Source: Selaginella tamariscina
Lineage: Eukaryota; Streptophyta; Lycopodiopsida; Selaginellales; Selaginellaceae
DNA length: 64,000 nucleotides
Assembly: GCA_003024785.1 (NCBI GenBank)
Contig: PUQB01000019.1
Span: 991,002 to 1,055,001 of the forward strand
Reading direction: 5' to 3'
Both the position numbers and the translations under genes were made by a program. Under the pieces are notes generated by a model. It did no database searches, was not told the origin of the DNA, and was given only the letters and a program-made list of their open reading frames with translations. This document shows, piece after piece, positions 51,200 through 64,000 of this stretch (positions within the stretch are counted from its first letter, which is position 1; each line of letters opens with the position of its first letter).

Positions 51200-52080
51200 T
51201 GTCAGAGTTTTTACTTGGTACTACAAAGGCAGCTTGCTAGATGCCAACCCTTGAATCCCTTTATGAAAGCCCACAAAATGTGGTAAAGTAACCCATGTTA
51301 GGAACTTGTTTCTTAAGAACTCACACTCTCAGTTGGCTAAGTCCATAGTCAATGCTCACCTTGTGAGTTAAGATGTGCAGGCTAGTCGAGTTATAAGTAT
51401 TGTTCTTAGCTTGGCGTGGATGAGGAGGTCAAAGCAAAGCCTCAACCACTATCTTATAGGACACAAACTTAGGCAATCCTTATGAACGGGTTAATAGACT
51501 AAATAATTGACTAACTCTTTGGATGTGACATACCTGATCACAAAAGCGAAATCTTATCAATGATAAGAGTAGGCTAACCCGAAAGTGGAACGTACCCTTG
51601 TTGTGTGGAAGTTAGGGCGGCACAATGAAGAGTTATGCCTTGATGACACAAGCTTAACTTGCACTAGTAAGAGAATAACAAACTTTCTTTTGAATCCAAA
51701 AACACTCATTACATATACTTTACTTATTTATGTAACGGAGCCCCCCGCCCCCATGTTTTTCTATTTGAGTAAATAAACCTAACCCCCAAGGGGGGTGGGG
51801 TTGGGCAACCCTAGGGGTGTCCCTAACCCTTTTGACATGCCATACTCATAAAAAAACCTAATTCGGAATGTCAAATCAAGGGAGAGTTTTTAAAATGAAA
51901 GTGTTAGCTTTGCTTAGAATTTTTTGTAAACACCTAACGACACCGGCTGGACCATCATTAAATACTCAAGTGCATTATGCGGGCTTGTTTTTCTACACCT
52001 AGGGTTCGTTAATACAACTTGGTAAGTAACAACAATCAACTCCAAAGTAAAAGTAAGGTCATAACCAAAAAACTATGACA
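51200..52080 (-). repeat. 3' LTR of the old Ty3 element
   Basis: Matches 57370-58250 over its whole length with many substitutions and indels. Confidence 0.88.
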
Positions 52081-52860
52081 CTCTTTCAGCCTTTGAAAAT
52101 CTCAACGTCCTCGTTGACAGATAACTCTAACTCCAATATTAGATTAAGTAAAGAAAATTAACCAAAAACTAACAGAATCACTCAATACAAAGTCAGTCAA
52201 AGTTCACTTAGTCTACATTACCTCCCCTTTGCATTACAAGTACTTCAAAACCATCATTCACTGAGTCATAAACTCAGTTGTTGGAGGCACCACCTGCAAA
52301 ACTAGAATTTATATTAGAGGATTCTAGTTAATATTGTCTGTTAGCCTGTAAGTTAATAAGAAATAAAGCTAGCTTTATTTCTCAATATCATTTTTAGCTT
52401 GAGATCTCGCCTCAAATTCTTCACCAACTCCATTGCGTTTGTAGATTCTTTAATGTTCTCATGTCGATTCACACGTTAGATAACCCTTCCACTTGATGAG
52501 ATACTCTAGCTTATGTTTTCACGACCCATAAACTTTCCTTATGCTCAATATGGATTCGAATTCATACTCTTTCTCTTCACTGACTAGTTCAAGGGGCAAA
52601 CGTAAGTTACTGTATCTCTCTAAATGTTCTCATCCTTGTGAAATGGTTCGAGTAAATTGATATGAAACACATTATGTATCGCTACTCACTTTACCACCTT
52701 GTACGGACCTATATAGTGCAATAGAAATTTCCTTGAAAGAGTTGTTGAAACCGTCAAGTTTCTAGTATTAAACAACACCATATCCCCAACTTAATATTCT
52801 ACATCTTGCCAATGCTTATTGTACTGTTGACAATATCTTTCTTGTGCTGCATTATTACTT

Positions 52861-52994
52861 GACGAGCACCATCCCATGCACGATACAATTATCCAGTGAA
52901 CTCTATTACAGAGGGAACTTGAATGGCGACGAGCACCATCCCATGCACGATACAATTATCCAGTGAACTCTATTACAGAGGGAACTTGAATGGC
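52861..52994. repeat. Perfect 67-bp tandem duplication in the old Ty3 element
   Basis: 52861-52927 and 52928-52994 are identical (start GACGAGCACCATCCCATGCA). In so degenerate an element this must be much younger than the insertion, or an assembly artefact. Confidence 0.9.
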
Positions 52995-53299
52995 ATCGTC
53001 TTTCTATAACACCATGCTCTAAGAAATTCCACCCTTGTTCCCAGTTAATACTTCCATTGGGCTACACCCAATTGCAATGTGTATCAAATTATATAACATA
53101 TCTCAGTCATATTCAAGTGTTCAACCTAATCAAGTTGATCACCTTGAATATAACATTTAAGATAGTCCTCGACTTCTCGGTTCACCATCTCTGTTTGACC
53201 ATCTATTTACATATGATAACCATACTAAACTTCAACATCGTACCAAACTATTTAAATAACGTTCCCCAAAACTTACCTATAAATTAAGGAAACTAATTT

Positions 53300-55430
53300 G
53301 AGATCATCATTTTCAGTAGTCTACGTACTCTTACGACCTTGTGAAAAAATAGCTTTGCTGCTTGTTTCACATTCACCGTCTTTACAGTTGGAATGAAATG
53401 AGCAACCTTTGAAAATAGATCAATCACCACCATGAGGGCATTGAAACCACAAGATTTTGGCAATCACGTGACAAAGTCCAAAGTAACACTTAAAAATGGC
53501 CGCTCTAGAATCAATATACACTGCAACTTTCAAGCTCATTTTTGCGATTGACTCTTCACTTGTTAAAATGTGGGGCATATCTTAACATACTCAACAACGT
53601 CGTTTATCATTCCCAACCAATAAAATCCATGTTTTAGTAGAGCCAATGTCTTATGCCTTCCACCATGTCTTGCCAAAGGAACATCTTGATGTTCTCTTAA
53701 CAGCCTTTGCCTCTATGTCTCTTCTGGAACATAAAGTCTCTTCTCTTTATAATAAAGAACCCCATCCTACACTACAAAATGCACTTGCTTGGTGCATCCA
53801 TTCCACTTTCATCATCTCTTTATAATTGATGAACATGTTTCCTCTTTGCTACTAAGTTCAAGGCTTCTTTAACAAACATATCTTGAGGATATGCTATCAC
53901 AAATTTATCTACCAAGGTTGACATTGGAATCAACATAATATGAAGATGACCCGTCCTACTGAGTGTGTTAGCTACCACATTGTCTTTTCCCACCTTATGT
54001 TTAATTTTAAGTTGAAATCAAGTTAACTTTTGTTGCCATCTAGCATACTTTGATGATAACTTCGATTGCATAGTGAAGTACCTTAAAGTTACACTATATG
54101 TTCAAACCACAATGTCATGACTTGAAAGATAATGATGCCAATACTCCAAAGAAGCAACAATAACATACATTTTTTTTTTGTGAGTAAGCCATCGGATTTG
54201 TGTGGCATCCAACTTCTTCAAGAAAAAGGACACCGGATGTACTTTTTGTTACAATACACCACCAATTGCATAGAAGCATCACACTCTACCTCAAATGGAT
54301 CTTCAAAAATTGACAATTGTAAAACCGATTTATAAGAGATAACTTATTTAAGTTTGATGAATGCCCGTTGGTACTTTGGAGTCCAATGCTATAGAATGTT
54401 CTTTGTGAGATATGTCAATGGTGCTACTATCTCTGAGTAATCTTTTATGAACCTACGATAATACCTTATCAGACTAAGAAAAAAATTGACTTTATGCACG
54501 TCTTTCAAAATTGACCACTTGGTAATAGCTTAAATTTTCTTTAGATTCATGGTAACCTTTCCACTTGAAATCGAGCGTCCCAAGAAATTAATCTTGGTTT
54601 GATCAAACACGTATTTGCTTTCCTTAGCATACAATTGGTTCTCCTTCAGTCTCTGAAACACCTTTTTCAAGTGTTGTACATGTTCTTCAATTGTTACAAA
54701 ATATCATACTATGGACTCATCCAGATAGTCTCTAACAACATCATCCATCATTGTCCAAAAAGTTACTGGAGCATTGCACAATCCAAATGGCAAGACTAGA
54801 AACTCGAATGATCCATAACACGTTTGAAAAGTTATCTTCTCAATTTCATTCTTTGCTATTAGAATCTGATAATACCTAAATCTGAAATCTATTCCTGAAA
54901 AATACTTTGCTTTCAATAGTTTATCAAACAAGTCATCCACTTGCAGAAGAAGATACTTCTTTTTTATAATTATTATATTTAGTGCTTGATAATCCACACA
55001 TATCTGCATCATACCATCTTTTTTCATTATAAAAAGGATCGGTGCGCCATACGGTGATCGACTAAGCTGAATATGTCCTTGACTAATCAATTCCATTAGG
55101 TGTCTTTTCAATTCCATCAACTCTTAAGGATTTAACCAATAAGGGGCTCTTGTTAAAGGAGACGAACATGATAGAATCTATATCTTATGATCCACCCTTT
55201 GATGTGGAAGTAACTCGAGTGGTAAGTTTTCTAACAACATGTTCTTAAACATGTTTAAGACTTTTAAAATTGGACCGAAAACGGGTTTCTGATCATCTCC
55301 TATCTTAACTTCTTCGGTATCTAAAAACCATCGCAAGAATACATGTTCTCGATGTTTAACTGCCTTACATAATTGTGTCATAAGATTCCAATACTTGTTA
55401 GTTAGCGTCTTCATCTTGATTGTCATTTTC
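53300..55430 (-). pseudogene. Decayed Ty3 pol (reverse transcriptase and integrase remnants)
   Basis: The RT part, 55120-54704, retains SPYGAPILFIMKKDG, ICVDYQALN, GIDFRFRYYQI and FLVLPFGLCNAPVTFWTMMD but ends before the YxDD box. Integrase pieces at about 53500-53340 read KSCGFNALMVVIDLFSKVAHF in frames broken by stops, and a zinc-finger zone lies near 53600. Many stops and shifts make it inactive. The Gag region (about 55800-57000) is barely recognisable. Confidence 0.8.
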
Positions 55431-57369
55431 TTGCCACCTTTCTTTATTTAGAGTATAATCCAATTGTCATTTGATCCCCTCATCTCGACCACATGCTTGT
55501 GAAACCAATACATACTTAACACAAAGTCAAACTCTGTCATATTCAAGAAAAATTAAGTATAGCTTAGCTTTCCAACCCCCAATTTAGACATGAAGTGCCC
55601 TTGTTACATCATTAGTATTCTGAGAACTTTTGTTAAAATTATTTTTTATTTCATTCATTTTTATTACATCCAAATTCAATTAATGAACTAAACTAGTTGA
55701 TACAAAGTTGTATGTTGTTCCCGTGCCGATCATCATTCAAACTCAGTCCCCTCGTAATTTTCTTATCAGATATAGTAAAGGATTAATTTTGTCTTGAATA
55801 AAAAACAAGGCAAGTTGTGTTTGACACAACAATACCTCTTTTGATTCTTCTTTTTGGATTTTTAAGCATTTCAAGTTCAATAACTTCCTCTTCTACCATT
55901 ACTTGAAATGACTCAACTATTGTGACGGTGCTCGAATTCTTTAACAAAAATGACCAAACTTTTTAAATTATAACACTTTGGAGCTCCGCTTGCGGACTGC
56001 GGAGGTGTAGACTTCAGGGTCAAGCCCTTGGCCTGCTAAGGTGGTGGTAAGGCTAATGGTTTTTGAGGTCCATTGAGCTTTGTTGATGTCTCCAAAAACT
56101 TTAAATTGCCAACAAAGGACTCGCACTTTGAGTTAATAGTGACTGATTTGATCATTTCTTGAACTTTCTCCATTCGAACGTTAGAGGATAACTCCACAGT
56201 TTAGGTTTTGATTCATCGCCTTTATTGTATAAGTCCTCCAATGACATGCCATAAGCAACCTTCTAGGCTACCTTCTAGCAATCCCGATAATTTGTCGATT
56301 TGTACATTAAGATCTCATTTCGAGTCTTTTCATTCAAGTTAGTTATGAAGCAACTTCGAGCTTCATCATCGCTCATATTTGGGACCAAACATCGTACATT
56401 CTCAAAATGATAAATATAGTCCATTGGTTTCCCCGAAGCCCCTATTTACAAATTGTTAAATCAGCATGCAATCGCAATCTAATGTCATCCGGCATATACT
56501 GTTTTTTGATCTTTTTTTCATGCATCTCTAGCTGTTTCAGTATCCATGTTCACCTTCAATAATCCACCACCAAGTTTTAGCTTCTCCTTTGAAAAACTAC
56601 TTGGCATACACAACCTTTTCTGTTTTTCTTACGAAAGCGCCCTCAAAATAATTTTCCATATCATACAACTAATCATTCAAAACTTTGTAATTTTTAAACC
56701 CATAAAATTTGAAGGCTTGACTGATTTAAACTTACTAGGACCACTGCCATCTTCATTTATCAAAGAATATGATCTAAAGGAACATGACTCTAAATCATGC
56801 TTCTTCTTTGTGTGTATGGTACTGTGACAACCACTAGAATCCGAAGAGCAACATTATCAATTCGATCGTTCAAATCTAAAACATCCCCTCGAAGTTCATT
56901 TAGGGCATCCATCATTATTTCTCATCAACCAGGTCGCAGTCTAACCTTAGGAGGTTGACTTAGGTTAGCTTTATTCATCTCCTTATTTTGAGCCTCTACG
57001 ACAACCCTCTCTACCTCATGCTCCAATTGCTTTCTTTGCTCATCGTATTGAACCCTAGTTTCAACACTAAAAGATTATGCTTGAAATATTACCAATACGA
57101 AGCTAGAAACACCATGCACAAGTTGTACACCTACACACACCAACCTAAACCAGCACAAGACTTTTGGACATACCTAAAATCTCACGTCGACTCGCTAAGT
57201 AAGTTCTCTAAAGATTGATAATTCACAGGATCAAACTTTTTATGCATAGTATAAACATGTTAATCGAAAATGATAGAGTAAATTAAGAATCTAAAGTTAT
57301 TTAAATATTAAAACACCCTATGACTTTAGGCAGTTCTATTGATCGTAGAAAACTTGTTCCGATACTAAT

Positions 57370-58250
57370 TGTCAGAGTTTTTACTTGGTACCATGAAGGC
57401 ACCTTGCCATATGCCAACATTGGAATCAAACCCCAAGAAATGGTAAAGTAACCCATGTTCTTAGGAACTCACACCCTCAGTTGGCCAAGTCCATGGTCAA
57501 TGCTCACCTTGTGAGTCAGGATATGCATGCTAGTCAAGTTGCAAGTATCGTTCCTAGCTTAGTATGGATGAAGCAGCCAAAGTAAGGCCTCAATCACTAT
57601 TCTTACAAAACATGAACTTGGGTAATCCTTTTTAGGCTTGTGAGCGGGTTAACAGACCAAAGAATTGACTAATTCCTTAGACGTGATGTACCCAGTCACA
57701 AAGGTGAAATCCTTCTAATAATAAGGGTAGGCTAACCCAAAGGTGAAATATATCCCTATCATGTGGAAGTTAGGGCGGCAAAATGGAAAGTTGTGCCATA
57801 ACGACATAAGCTTAGCTTGCACTAGTAGGAAAATAATGAGCTCTCTTTTGAACCTAAGAACTCTCATTACATATACTCTACCTTATTTATCTTTTTCCTA
57901 TTTGAGTAAATGGGCTGGCACAGAATGCCAGCCCTAATGACAAAGACCTAACTCCATGAGGGCAGCCCTAGGTTAGGTCAACCCTAGGGTGTCCCTAACC
58001 CTTTTTGGCATGCCATACTCATAAAAAACCTAACTAGGAGAGTTTAATTTGAAGAGAGTTTTCTAAATAGAAGTGCTAGATTTGCTTAAAGTTTCTTACA
58101 AATACCTAACGACACTTTATCGAACTATCGTTGGATATACAAGTGCATTATTCAGGCATGTTTCTTCTACACCTAGGGTTCGTAAAACACAACTCATAGA
58201 TAATAATAATTAGCTCCAAAGTAAAAAGTCATAGTAAAAAAATAACAACA
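57370..58250 (-). repeat. 5' LTR of the old Ty3 element
   Basis: Partner of 51200-52080; adjacent to the primer-binding-like site at 57369-57354 (minus strand). Confidence 0.88.
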
Positions 58251-58689
58251 TCATCAAAATTTACTTTTTTGATCTAGGTGGAGGGCTTTGCAGCAAACCA
58301 CCCAGAAACCCTGATCTGAGTGCTTAGCGGCACTCGGGCCATGCCATGTTATATTGAGGCGAGGCAGGGGATGGATGTGTTGGAATCCGCAAAAACATTA
58401 ATTTAACATAGGTGAAAAATGAATTACATATTTTAAGATATTCAACTTAACAACTAGTGACAAAAATTTACATAATCGCTTCATGTTATATTGTTTTTAG
58501 AAAAAACTTTATGAACACTTAGTCCATTTTTATTTAAATATTTAAAAAATAGAGAAAATTATATTAAAAATTAGAAACATTAATGTAGTTTAACCTTTAA
58601 ATTATTGTTTGTTTCGTTTTGAAAAGGTTTGGTTTATCCCAATATAAAATCAAATTTCCTTATTATAACTTTAGTATGTACATTTGACA
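58251..58689. other. Spacer beyond the old Ty3 element
   Basis: A GC-richer patch at about 58275-58395 (GGAGGGCTTTGCAGC, GAGGCGAGGCAGGGG) has no recognised origin; AT-rich DNA follows. Confidence 0.4.
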
Positions 58690-58735
58690 GGTGATATAGG
58701 GCCGGATCATCACCCATGTCACTACATATGTACGT
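58690..58735. repeat. Short fragment of the young Ty3 LTR family
   Basis: GGGCCGGATCATCACCCATG...TCACTACAT resembles the LTR segment at 36334-36364 (GGCCAGATCACCACCCATG), with point differences. Confidence 0.5.
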
Positions 58736-58839
58736 ACTACATCTATAACACACATAATACATAGTTTATAGTCTATGTTAAACTTGACTATTCAAACATA
58801 TAGTATATTCGGACAAATAACTTTTAATATTTATCCAAC

Positions 58840-59400
58840 ATGCCTGCTTCTAGGTATGTTAGAACAGAGCTATCTCCCCACACACAAACGTATAGGAAAG
58901 CATGCATGCATGTATCATTTAACAGATATATACTCCTTTTGCGTCATGTGCATATGCGTACACACGCACGCGTATACGAAAGCATGCATGCATTATCATT
59001 TAACAGAGATACTCCTTTTGCATTATGTGCATATATGCACGCACGAGCGCCGGCATGTCTGCATCATTAGCGATGTCTAACATGTCGGAAGAGCTAGACC
59101 ATGCTCGAAGTATACATAATCAATGCCAGAAACCATAGATAGTAGAGAGAACAGAAGAAAAGAGAATGTATATGTGTGAAGCCATGTTCAACTATGTGTG
59201 ATACATATAGCACGCTGTATATCCTATATATACTCATATACGTCCTGCGGAAGAAATGTCAATTGTATGTGAACTATCACAATGTACGTACGTGTACTGC
59301 ACCTTACGGTTTGTCCAACCTCTTTCATGCAAAACCCGGCACTTGATACGAATCGGATTTTCATTTTCCGGTCAACCAGATATCTGATTCGCAATATGTC
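58840..59400. repeat. Degenerate copy of the 50030-50540 protease-locus DNA
   Basis: Shared blocks include GTTAGAACAGAGCTATCTC (58858 and 50067) and TGTGTGAAG...TTCAACTATGTGT (59173 and 50382). There is an internal direct repeat, GCATGCATGCAT...CATTTAACAGA (about 58900 and 58982). Confidence 0.7.
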
Positions 59401-59744
59401 CCTCCACGCACTGTCTGCATGGCACTATCTCTCTTAGGTGCGATGGGAACTCTCTCTCTCTCTTCACACACACAAACACATGAAAATGTGATGCATGTTA
59501 AACATCTTCAAAGCGAAACACAAAATGTAGTTGAAATTACATCTTACAAACAATGCTAAATAGAACGTATGGTTTCACAAACTCGATCTACACCCCGCAG
59601 TGAACTTCTGCATAAAGTCAAATAAGTAATAACATGCTCATAAAACTACAGTACTCACAATATGCCTCCCACGTGTATCTTGTTCCTAATATGCTAAGAA
59701 GATTCGGCCTTTCAAAACTGAAGGTGTAAAGAAAGTCCGTGTGA

Positions 59745-59990
59745 AGAACCTCCCATGTGCCATAGCTTCGTTTGCTTAAAAAGATTTCAGTCAATTACAG
59801 AAGAGGCTGAGAAAATGCAGCCGGAATCTTGATATACATTTTTGGTCGAATAAGGTTGGCATTCAGTACTATTATACTAAGGATTCTGTAGGAATTTGGC
59901 ATGACATCTGTACTAATAATAACTTGACATAAAATGATTTTATTTCAGATGTATTCATATATATCACTGAGCAGCACGCAACTGAAAACA
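59745..59990. repeat. Dispersed repeat R2, copy 2, joined to a protease-LamG 3' end
   Basis: Matches 45155-45405. Its right end (GAGCAGCACGCAACTGAA, about 59968) matches the end of the LamG gene at 47595. The copia element begins about 20 bp further on, so a second LamG-gene copy was split by that insertion. Confidence 0.75.
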
Positions 59991-60007
59991 CTTGGTAAGT
60001 GAAAAGG

Positions 60008-63000
60008 TGTTAAAACACGAGCCAAGCCCAGTATCAACTAACCTATGTTTTTGTATTTCTGGATACTATTTATACAGTTTTCTTTATAACTATATATGGT
60101 AGTTCTCCATAAGTATATACGGCCTAAGCTATATATGGTCTAAACATATATAACTGTTCTTCCAGCTTGGACTCCACGCTGGATATCTCAACACTCCCAC
60201 TCAGCATGAGAGTTCAAGATGGTCATTCAAGACCGGTGTCGTTGGAACTATCCCTGCTCAAGGCCTTGGTCATAATATCTGCAACCATCTCGATACTAGA
60301 CACATGCTTGAGTTTGATATTCCGCTTGAACCTCTTGTGGATGAAGTGGTACTTCACATCGACATGCTTGACTTTGTCATGATGTCTGGGTTCTCTGAAG
60401 TAGCTATGGCACTAGTGCTGTCACAGTATATGTGATCGGCCTGGAAATGAAATTCCCATGTCCTTCAGCAACTTCATCAACCACGTTGCTTCCTTGGCTG
60501 CCTCTGTTGCTGAAATGTACTCGGCCTCCATCGAGGAGAGTGCAATCACTCGCTGCAGTCTGCTCATCCAACTGATAAGCCCATCATCCAAAGAAACACA
60601 TATCCTGAAGTGGACTTCCTAGTCTCCTGTTTCCTGCCCAATCTGAATCTGTGAAACCCACTAGATCCATTACCATGTGATCTCCTGTAGAGCTCCCACT
60701 AGCTGAATATGTGAGACAAAACCCGACTGTGCCTCGCAAGTATCGTAAGATACGTTTGACTGCTGTCCAATGAGCCTCTCTGGATTCTCTACAAACCTGG
60801 AAACCACTCCGACTGCAAAAGCCAAGTCTGGTCGAGTGGAAATGGCTAGATATAACAAACAACCAACTATCTGCCTATAAGGAACCTGTGCCATGACTCG
60901 TCTCTCCTCCTCAGACGTCGCTGTTGATCTTTTGAAAGTGTGTGTGTACGTCCATGGGGGTGCTGACAGGGTTGCTGTCGGCCATGTATACTTTCTGAAG
61001 TATCTCTTGCACATAGTGTGCTTGAGATAGCTGAATCACCCCTGCAGCTCTATCCCGGAACACCTGAATGCCCAAACAATAGCATAGGTCACCGGCTGCA
61101 GAGATCTCAAACTGAGATCGAAACTGGTGTTCAAAGAATTGAACAAGCCGAAACTGGCTTGCGGCCATGATGTTGTCATCAACGTATAATGCCAGGTATG
61201 CAAAGTCCACTCCCTGTCGAAAGACATATACGTTTCCATCTGCAGTGGACTTCTGGAAACCGATGGAGGTGAGAAACCTGTCTACATGATCATACCAGGC
61301 TCGTGGTGACTGCTTCAAGCCATACAGGGCCTTTCGAAGACGACAAACGTTGTGTTCTTGTCCTTGTACCACGAATCCCTCAGGCTGTGTAGTGTAGACT
61401 TCCTCCTTCAGCTCTCCATACAGGAAAGCAGTCTTTACATCAAGCTGGTGAACCAAGCTAGTTGCTATCCGAAGAATGAGACGAATGGAAGCCATCTTCA
61501 CCACTGGTGAATACGTCTCATAGAAGTCAACTCCAGCGATTTGTGAGAATCCTCGTGCAAAACGAGCCTTGTATCGGAGTACTTTCGCCATGTGCATCCA
61601 GCTTCTTCTTGAATAGCCACTTGGTACTTACAGTGCGGCAACCGTGGGGAAGAGTAACAAGCTCCCAAACCTGGTTCTTGAGGAGAGAAGCATATTCCTC
61701 CTCCATGGCAGCCCTCCATTCTGCGCCTCTGTGATTGCATGCCTCATGCACTGTCCGGGGCTCCCGAGGATACCTGGAGGTGAAGAAGGAGGTTGAAGAC
61801 TCATCAGCTTCTCTTGCCTTTCGTGACTTGTAGCTAATTCTCCCACTTCTCGTGATTGTGTTGATGGGTCGGATGGATTAGGTACCTGCGGAGGTGCTTG
61901 CTGAAGTGGAGGAATCTCCTCCTCACTCAGATCTAATCTGCTCAATTGCAATCTTGGATCTTCCCCAATCCCCCTGGATCAGGCCCATGTGCTGGTGGAT
62001 CCTGTGGTTGCTCTTCCTCAAGAATATAGCCGTCGGATTAACTTGAACTGTAAACCTATCTTGTAAAGCATATCCTCATTAAACTTAACGTCTCGGCTCA
62101 CAACAATTTTCTGGTGAGTGGGATCGTAAAGCCTATATGCCTTGCTCTCATGGCAATATCCCACCATGATATACATGTTACTCTTCTGCTCCAACTTACG
62201 ACGGAGTTCTTTGGAATGTGCATATGCCAGGCACCCAAACACACAAGGTGTTTCAAACTGACTCGCTTCCCAGTCCACCGGGTGAATGGAACTTCTCCAC
62301 CAATGCTGCTTGCAGGAAGTCGATTCCGGATGTAGCTGGCTGTGCTTAAGGCCTCTGCCCAATAATTGAGCGGTGTTCCTGCATGCATAAGCATGCATCT
62401 TGTCGTCTCCACTAGAGTCCGATTCATTCTCTCGCCACTCCATTTTGCTGAGCTGAGTATGGGGCTGTAAACTGCTGCTGAATCCCAGATTCTTCACACA
62501 ACTTCTTGAGCACACTTGCTTGATACTCCCCACCTCTATCACTCCTAAGTACGGATTTTCAAATTCTGCCACACGTTTTCTGCAGCAATCTTATATAGCC
62601 GAAACATTTCTGCTACTTCTGATTTGTTAATCAAGAATTTCACCACTGTGTAACGAGTATAATCATCTATAAACGTCACAAAATACCTCCTTCTTTCAAT
62701 GACTGAACATGCATTGGTCCACACACGTCTGTGTGCACTAATTCTAGAGGTTGAGTGGTCTTACAGCAGATGCCCTTACTGGGAACGGCTGCCTATGTTG
62801 TCTTCCAAAACAGCATGCCTCACAGAACTCAAGGTTGTCTCTAAGTACCTGAAAGTCTGAAAGCTGGTCCTGGTCCGAGCTACAGCTCGAATCGCTGCCT
62901 CGTTTGCATGTCCCAATCGTTGATGCCATCGTTGAAGAGTTGTGGAGAAGATCTTCTTCTTGGGTATCACCAATGTGGCGTCTAGCCTATAGTTCCCAGC

Positions 63001-64000
63001 ATGTCTTGGCCACGTGCTACTATGGTTCCTTGCTTGTCAGTGTAAGTGATCTTGTCCTTATCGATTTGACCTTTCCAACCGGCATCTGCTATCTTCCCAA
63101 CCGAGATAAGAGTTTCGCTGAGTGTGGGGACATAGTGAACTGTCGAAGTCGACAATCTCACCGTTCTGGAGTTGAATCTCTACTGTCCCGACTCCTGCAA
63201 TGCTCAATGGTCGATGATCTCCCGTGTAGACTCCTTCTCCCACTGGGATTGCCTGATATGTCTTAAAAGCGGCAAATACTGGAGTACAGTGAACATTGGC
63301 ACAACTGTCCAACCAGAGGATATTTTCTTCCTCGAAAGGACTGAGGTTAGTGGTTACCATGAGGGCCATCGCTGATTGCCCTTGTTCTTCAGTTCGCTTG
63401 CTCGTGGTTTTCCTGCTGCCTTGTCCGGACAGCTCTTGGCAAAATGCCCCATCTTCTTGCAGTAGTTGCATAGTCCAAGCTTTGACGGTGGAATGTCCTG
63501 CCTATTTGTGCTACTGCTACCTTTATAGTGTGAAGCACTGCTCCCACTCCTCACTGACTGTGGATTGAAGTTGGTTTTCTTTTCGAATTGGCTGAAGTGA
63601 AGAGGACTTGAGAATGTCCCACCATACCGCTGGTTATGTTTGCTTGAGGATTTGGATCATGGTTGATGACTGCAGCTTGAATCTCCTGATAAGACATCCC
63701 TGATGTATTCTCCATGTCGTCTTGAGAGTCACGTGGTCTGGCCTAGTAAGGCCCTGAGAAGCACCGTGGTTTTGTCTATATCTGAAATGGTCTGTCCAGA
63801 GCAGTGAGCTGAGCAAGAATGGACTTCATTCTTCCGAGGAACACAGATGCTAGTTCGTGGGACCAAACTCGAGATTAAAAAATTTTCCTTTCAGCGATAC
63901 CACGGATCTCTCCTTCCGTGCCTGATTGCCAAAAATTGCCTTCAACTCTGTCCAATTCTCGGAAGCTGACTTGCTTAGATTCAGGTGATGGTGGTGATGC
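60008..64000 (-). mobile_element. Ty1/copia LTR retrotransposon, partial (runs off the right edge)
   Basis: The domain order on the minus strand is Gag, protease, integrase, RT, RNase H (copia order). A candidate 3' LTR of about 157 bp (60008-60164; TGTTAAAACACG on the plus strand, ends TTCCA) abuts the end of RNase H. It cannot be confirmed because the 5' LTR is outside the window, and no good polypurine tract was seen. Confidence 0.85.
60170..64000 (-). CDS. Ty1/copia Gag-Pol polyprotein, 5' partial, frame-broken
   Basis: From the right: a UBN2-type Gag ([13 protein letters not shown]) and a CCHC knuckle [14 protein letters not shown] (about 63470). The protease is [10 protein letters not shown], with Cys where the DSGA signature has Gly. 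Integrase has [11 protein letters not shown] and [17 protein letters not shown], open at 61597-60911, has [31 protein letters not shown] and the YVDD active site. RNase H has FTDSDWAGN, and the tail is [13 protein letters not shown] then VADIMTKAL. Several frame changes (near 62570, 62430, 61740, 61600, 60900, 60600) break the frame. The integrase and RT cores are well conserved, so it is not very old. Confidence 0.9.

Larger units (their letters stand above)
51200..58250 (-). mobile_element. Old, degenerate Ty3/gypsy LTR retrotransposon
   Basis: Direct repeats of about 881 bp at 51200-52080 and 57370-58250 begin TGTCAGAGTTTTTACTTGGT and end in ACA. They differ at many positions. Just inside the right LTR the minus strand reads TTAGTATCGGAACAAG, close to the initiator-Met primer site TGGTATCAGAGC, so the element is transcribed leftward. 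Internal RT and integrase remnants lie on the minus strand. No clean target duplication was seen. Confidence 0.88.

Overview
The window looks like nuclear DNA of a free-sporing land plant, most likely a bryophyte, although this is inference. The evidence is: spliceosomal genes with short AT-rich introns; plant-type genes (F-box/WD40, KS-type dehydrin, LEA_4, glyoxal oxidase, API5, plant PI-PLC-X protein, PPR and ELIP fragments); and a DNAAF1/LRRC50 gene, a dynein-arm assembly factor kept only where cells have motile flagella. No seed-plant, bacterial or organellar signature was seen.

Layout. 1-2.1 kb: minus-strand, broken Crinkler-like nuclease-kinase gene running off the left edge. 2.1-7.2 kb: unassigned GC-rich segment, then a dispersed repeat (R1 copy A) interrupted by an AT-rich inverted-repeat element and a 1920-bp Harbinger-like element that carries the end of an ELIP gene, followed by a decayed succinate-semialdehyde dehydrogenase. 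7.4-15 kb: AT-rich desert containing a 1.6-kb imperfect palindrome. 15-33.4 kb: dense plus-strand island: R1 copy B, F-box/WD40, LEA_4, glyoxal oxidase, DNAAF1, PI-PLC-X, API5, KS dehydrin. 33.4-36.2 kb: AT-rich desert. 36.2-41.1 kb: young Ty3 retrotransposon with 0.2-kb LTRs. 41.1-50.6 kb: decayed Harbinger transposase, PPR fragment, degenerate polyubiquitin, LRR fragments, a minisatellite, a small unknown gene, and a papain-like pseudo-protease fused to a LamG-type domain. 51.2-58.25 kb: old Ty3 element with 0.88-kb LTRs. 58.3-60 kb: remnants of the protease locus. 60-64 kb: Ty1/copia element running off the right edge.

Themes. Several genes concern desiccation or high-light stress (LEA, dehydrin, ELIP fragment), and ABRE/DRE-like motifs precede the LEA and polyubiquitin genes; paired G-boxes also sit in the LTR promoter of the young Ty3 element. 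Almost every multi-exon gene shows one or more single-base frame slips, often in homopolymers. This suggests uncorrected long-read consensus errors, so several 'pseudogene' calls may really be intact genes. The clearest structural stories are the Harbinger-like element that captured an ELIP segment (its empty site is present elsewhere in the window) and the protease-LamG gene that lacks its catalytic Cys and His.
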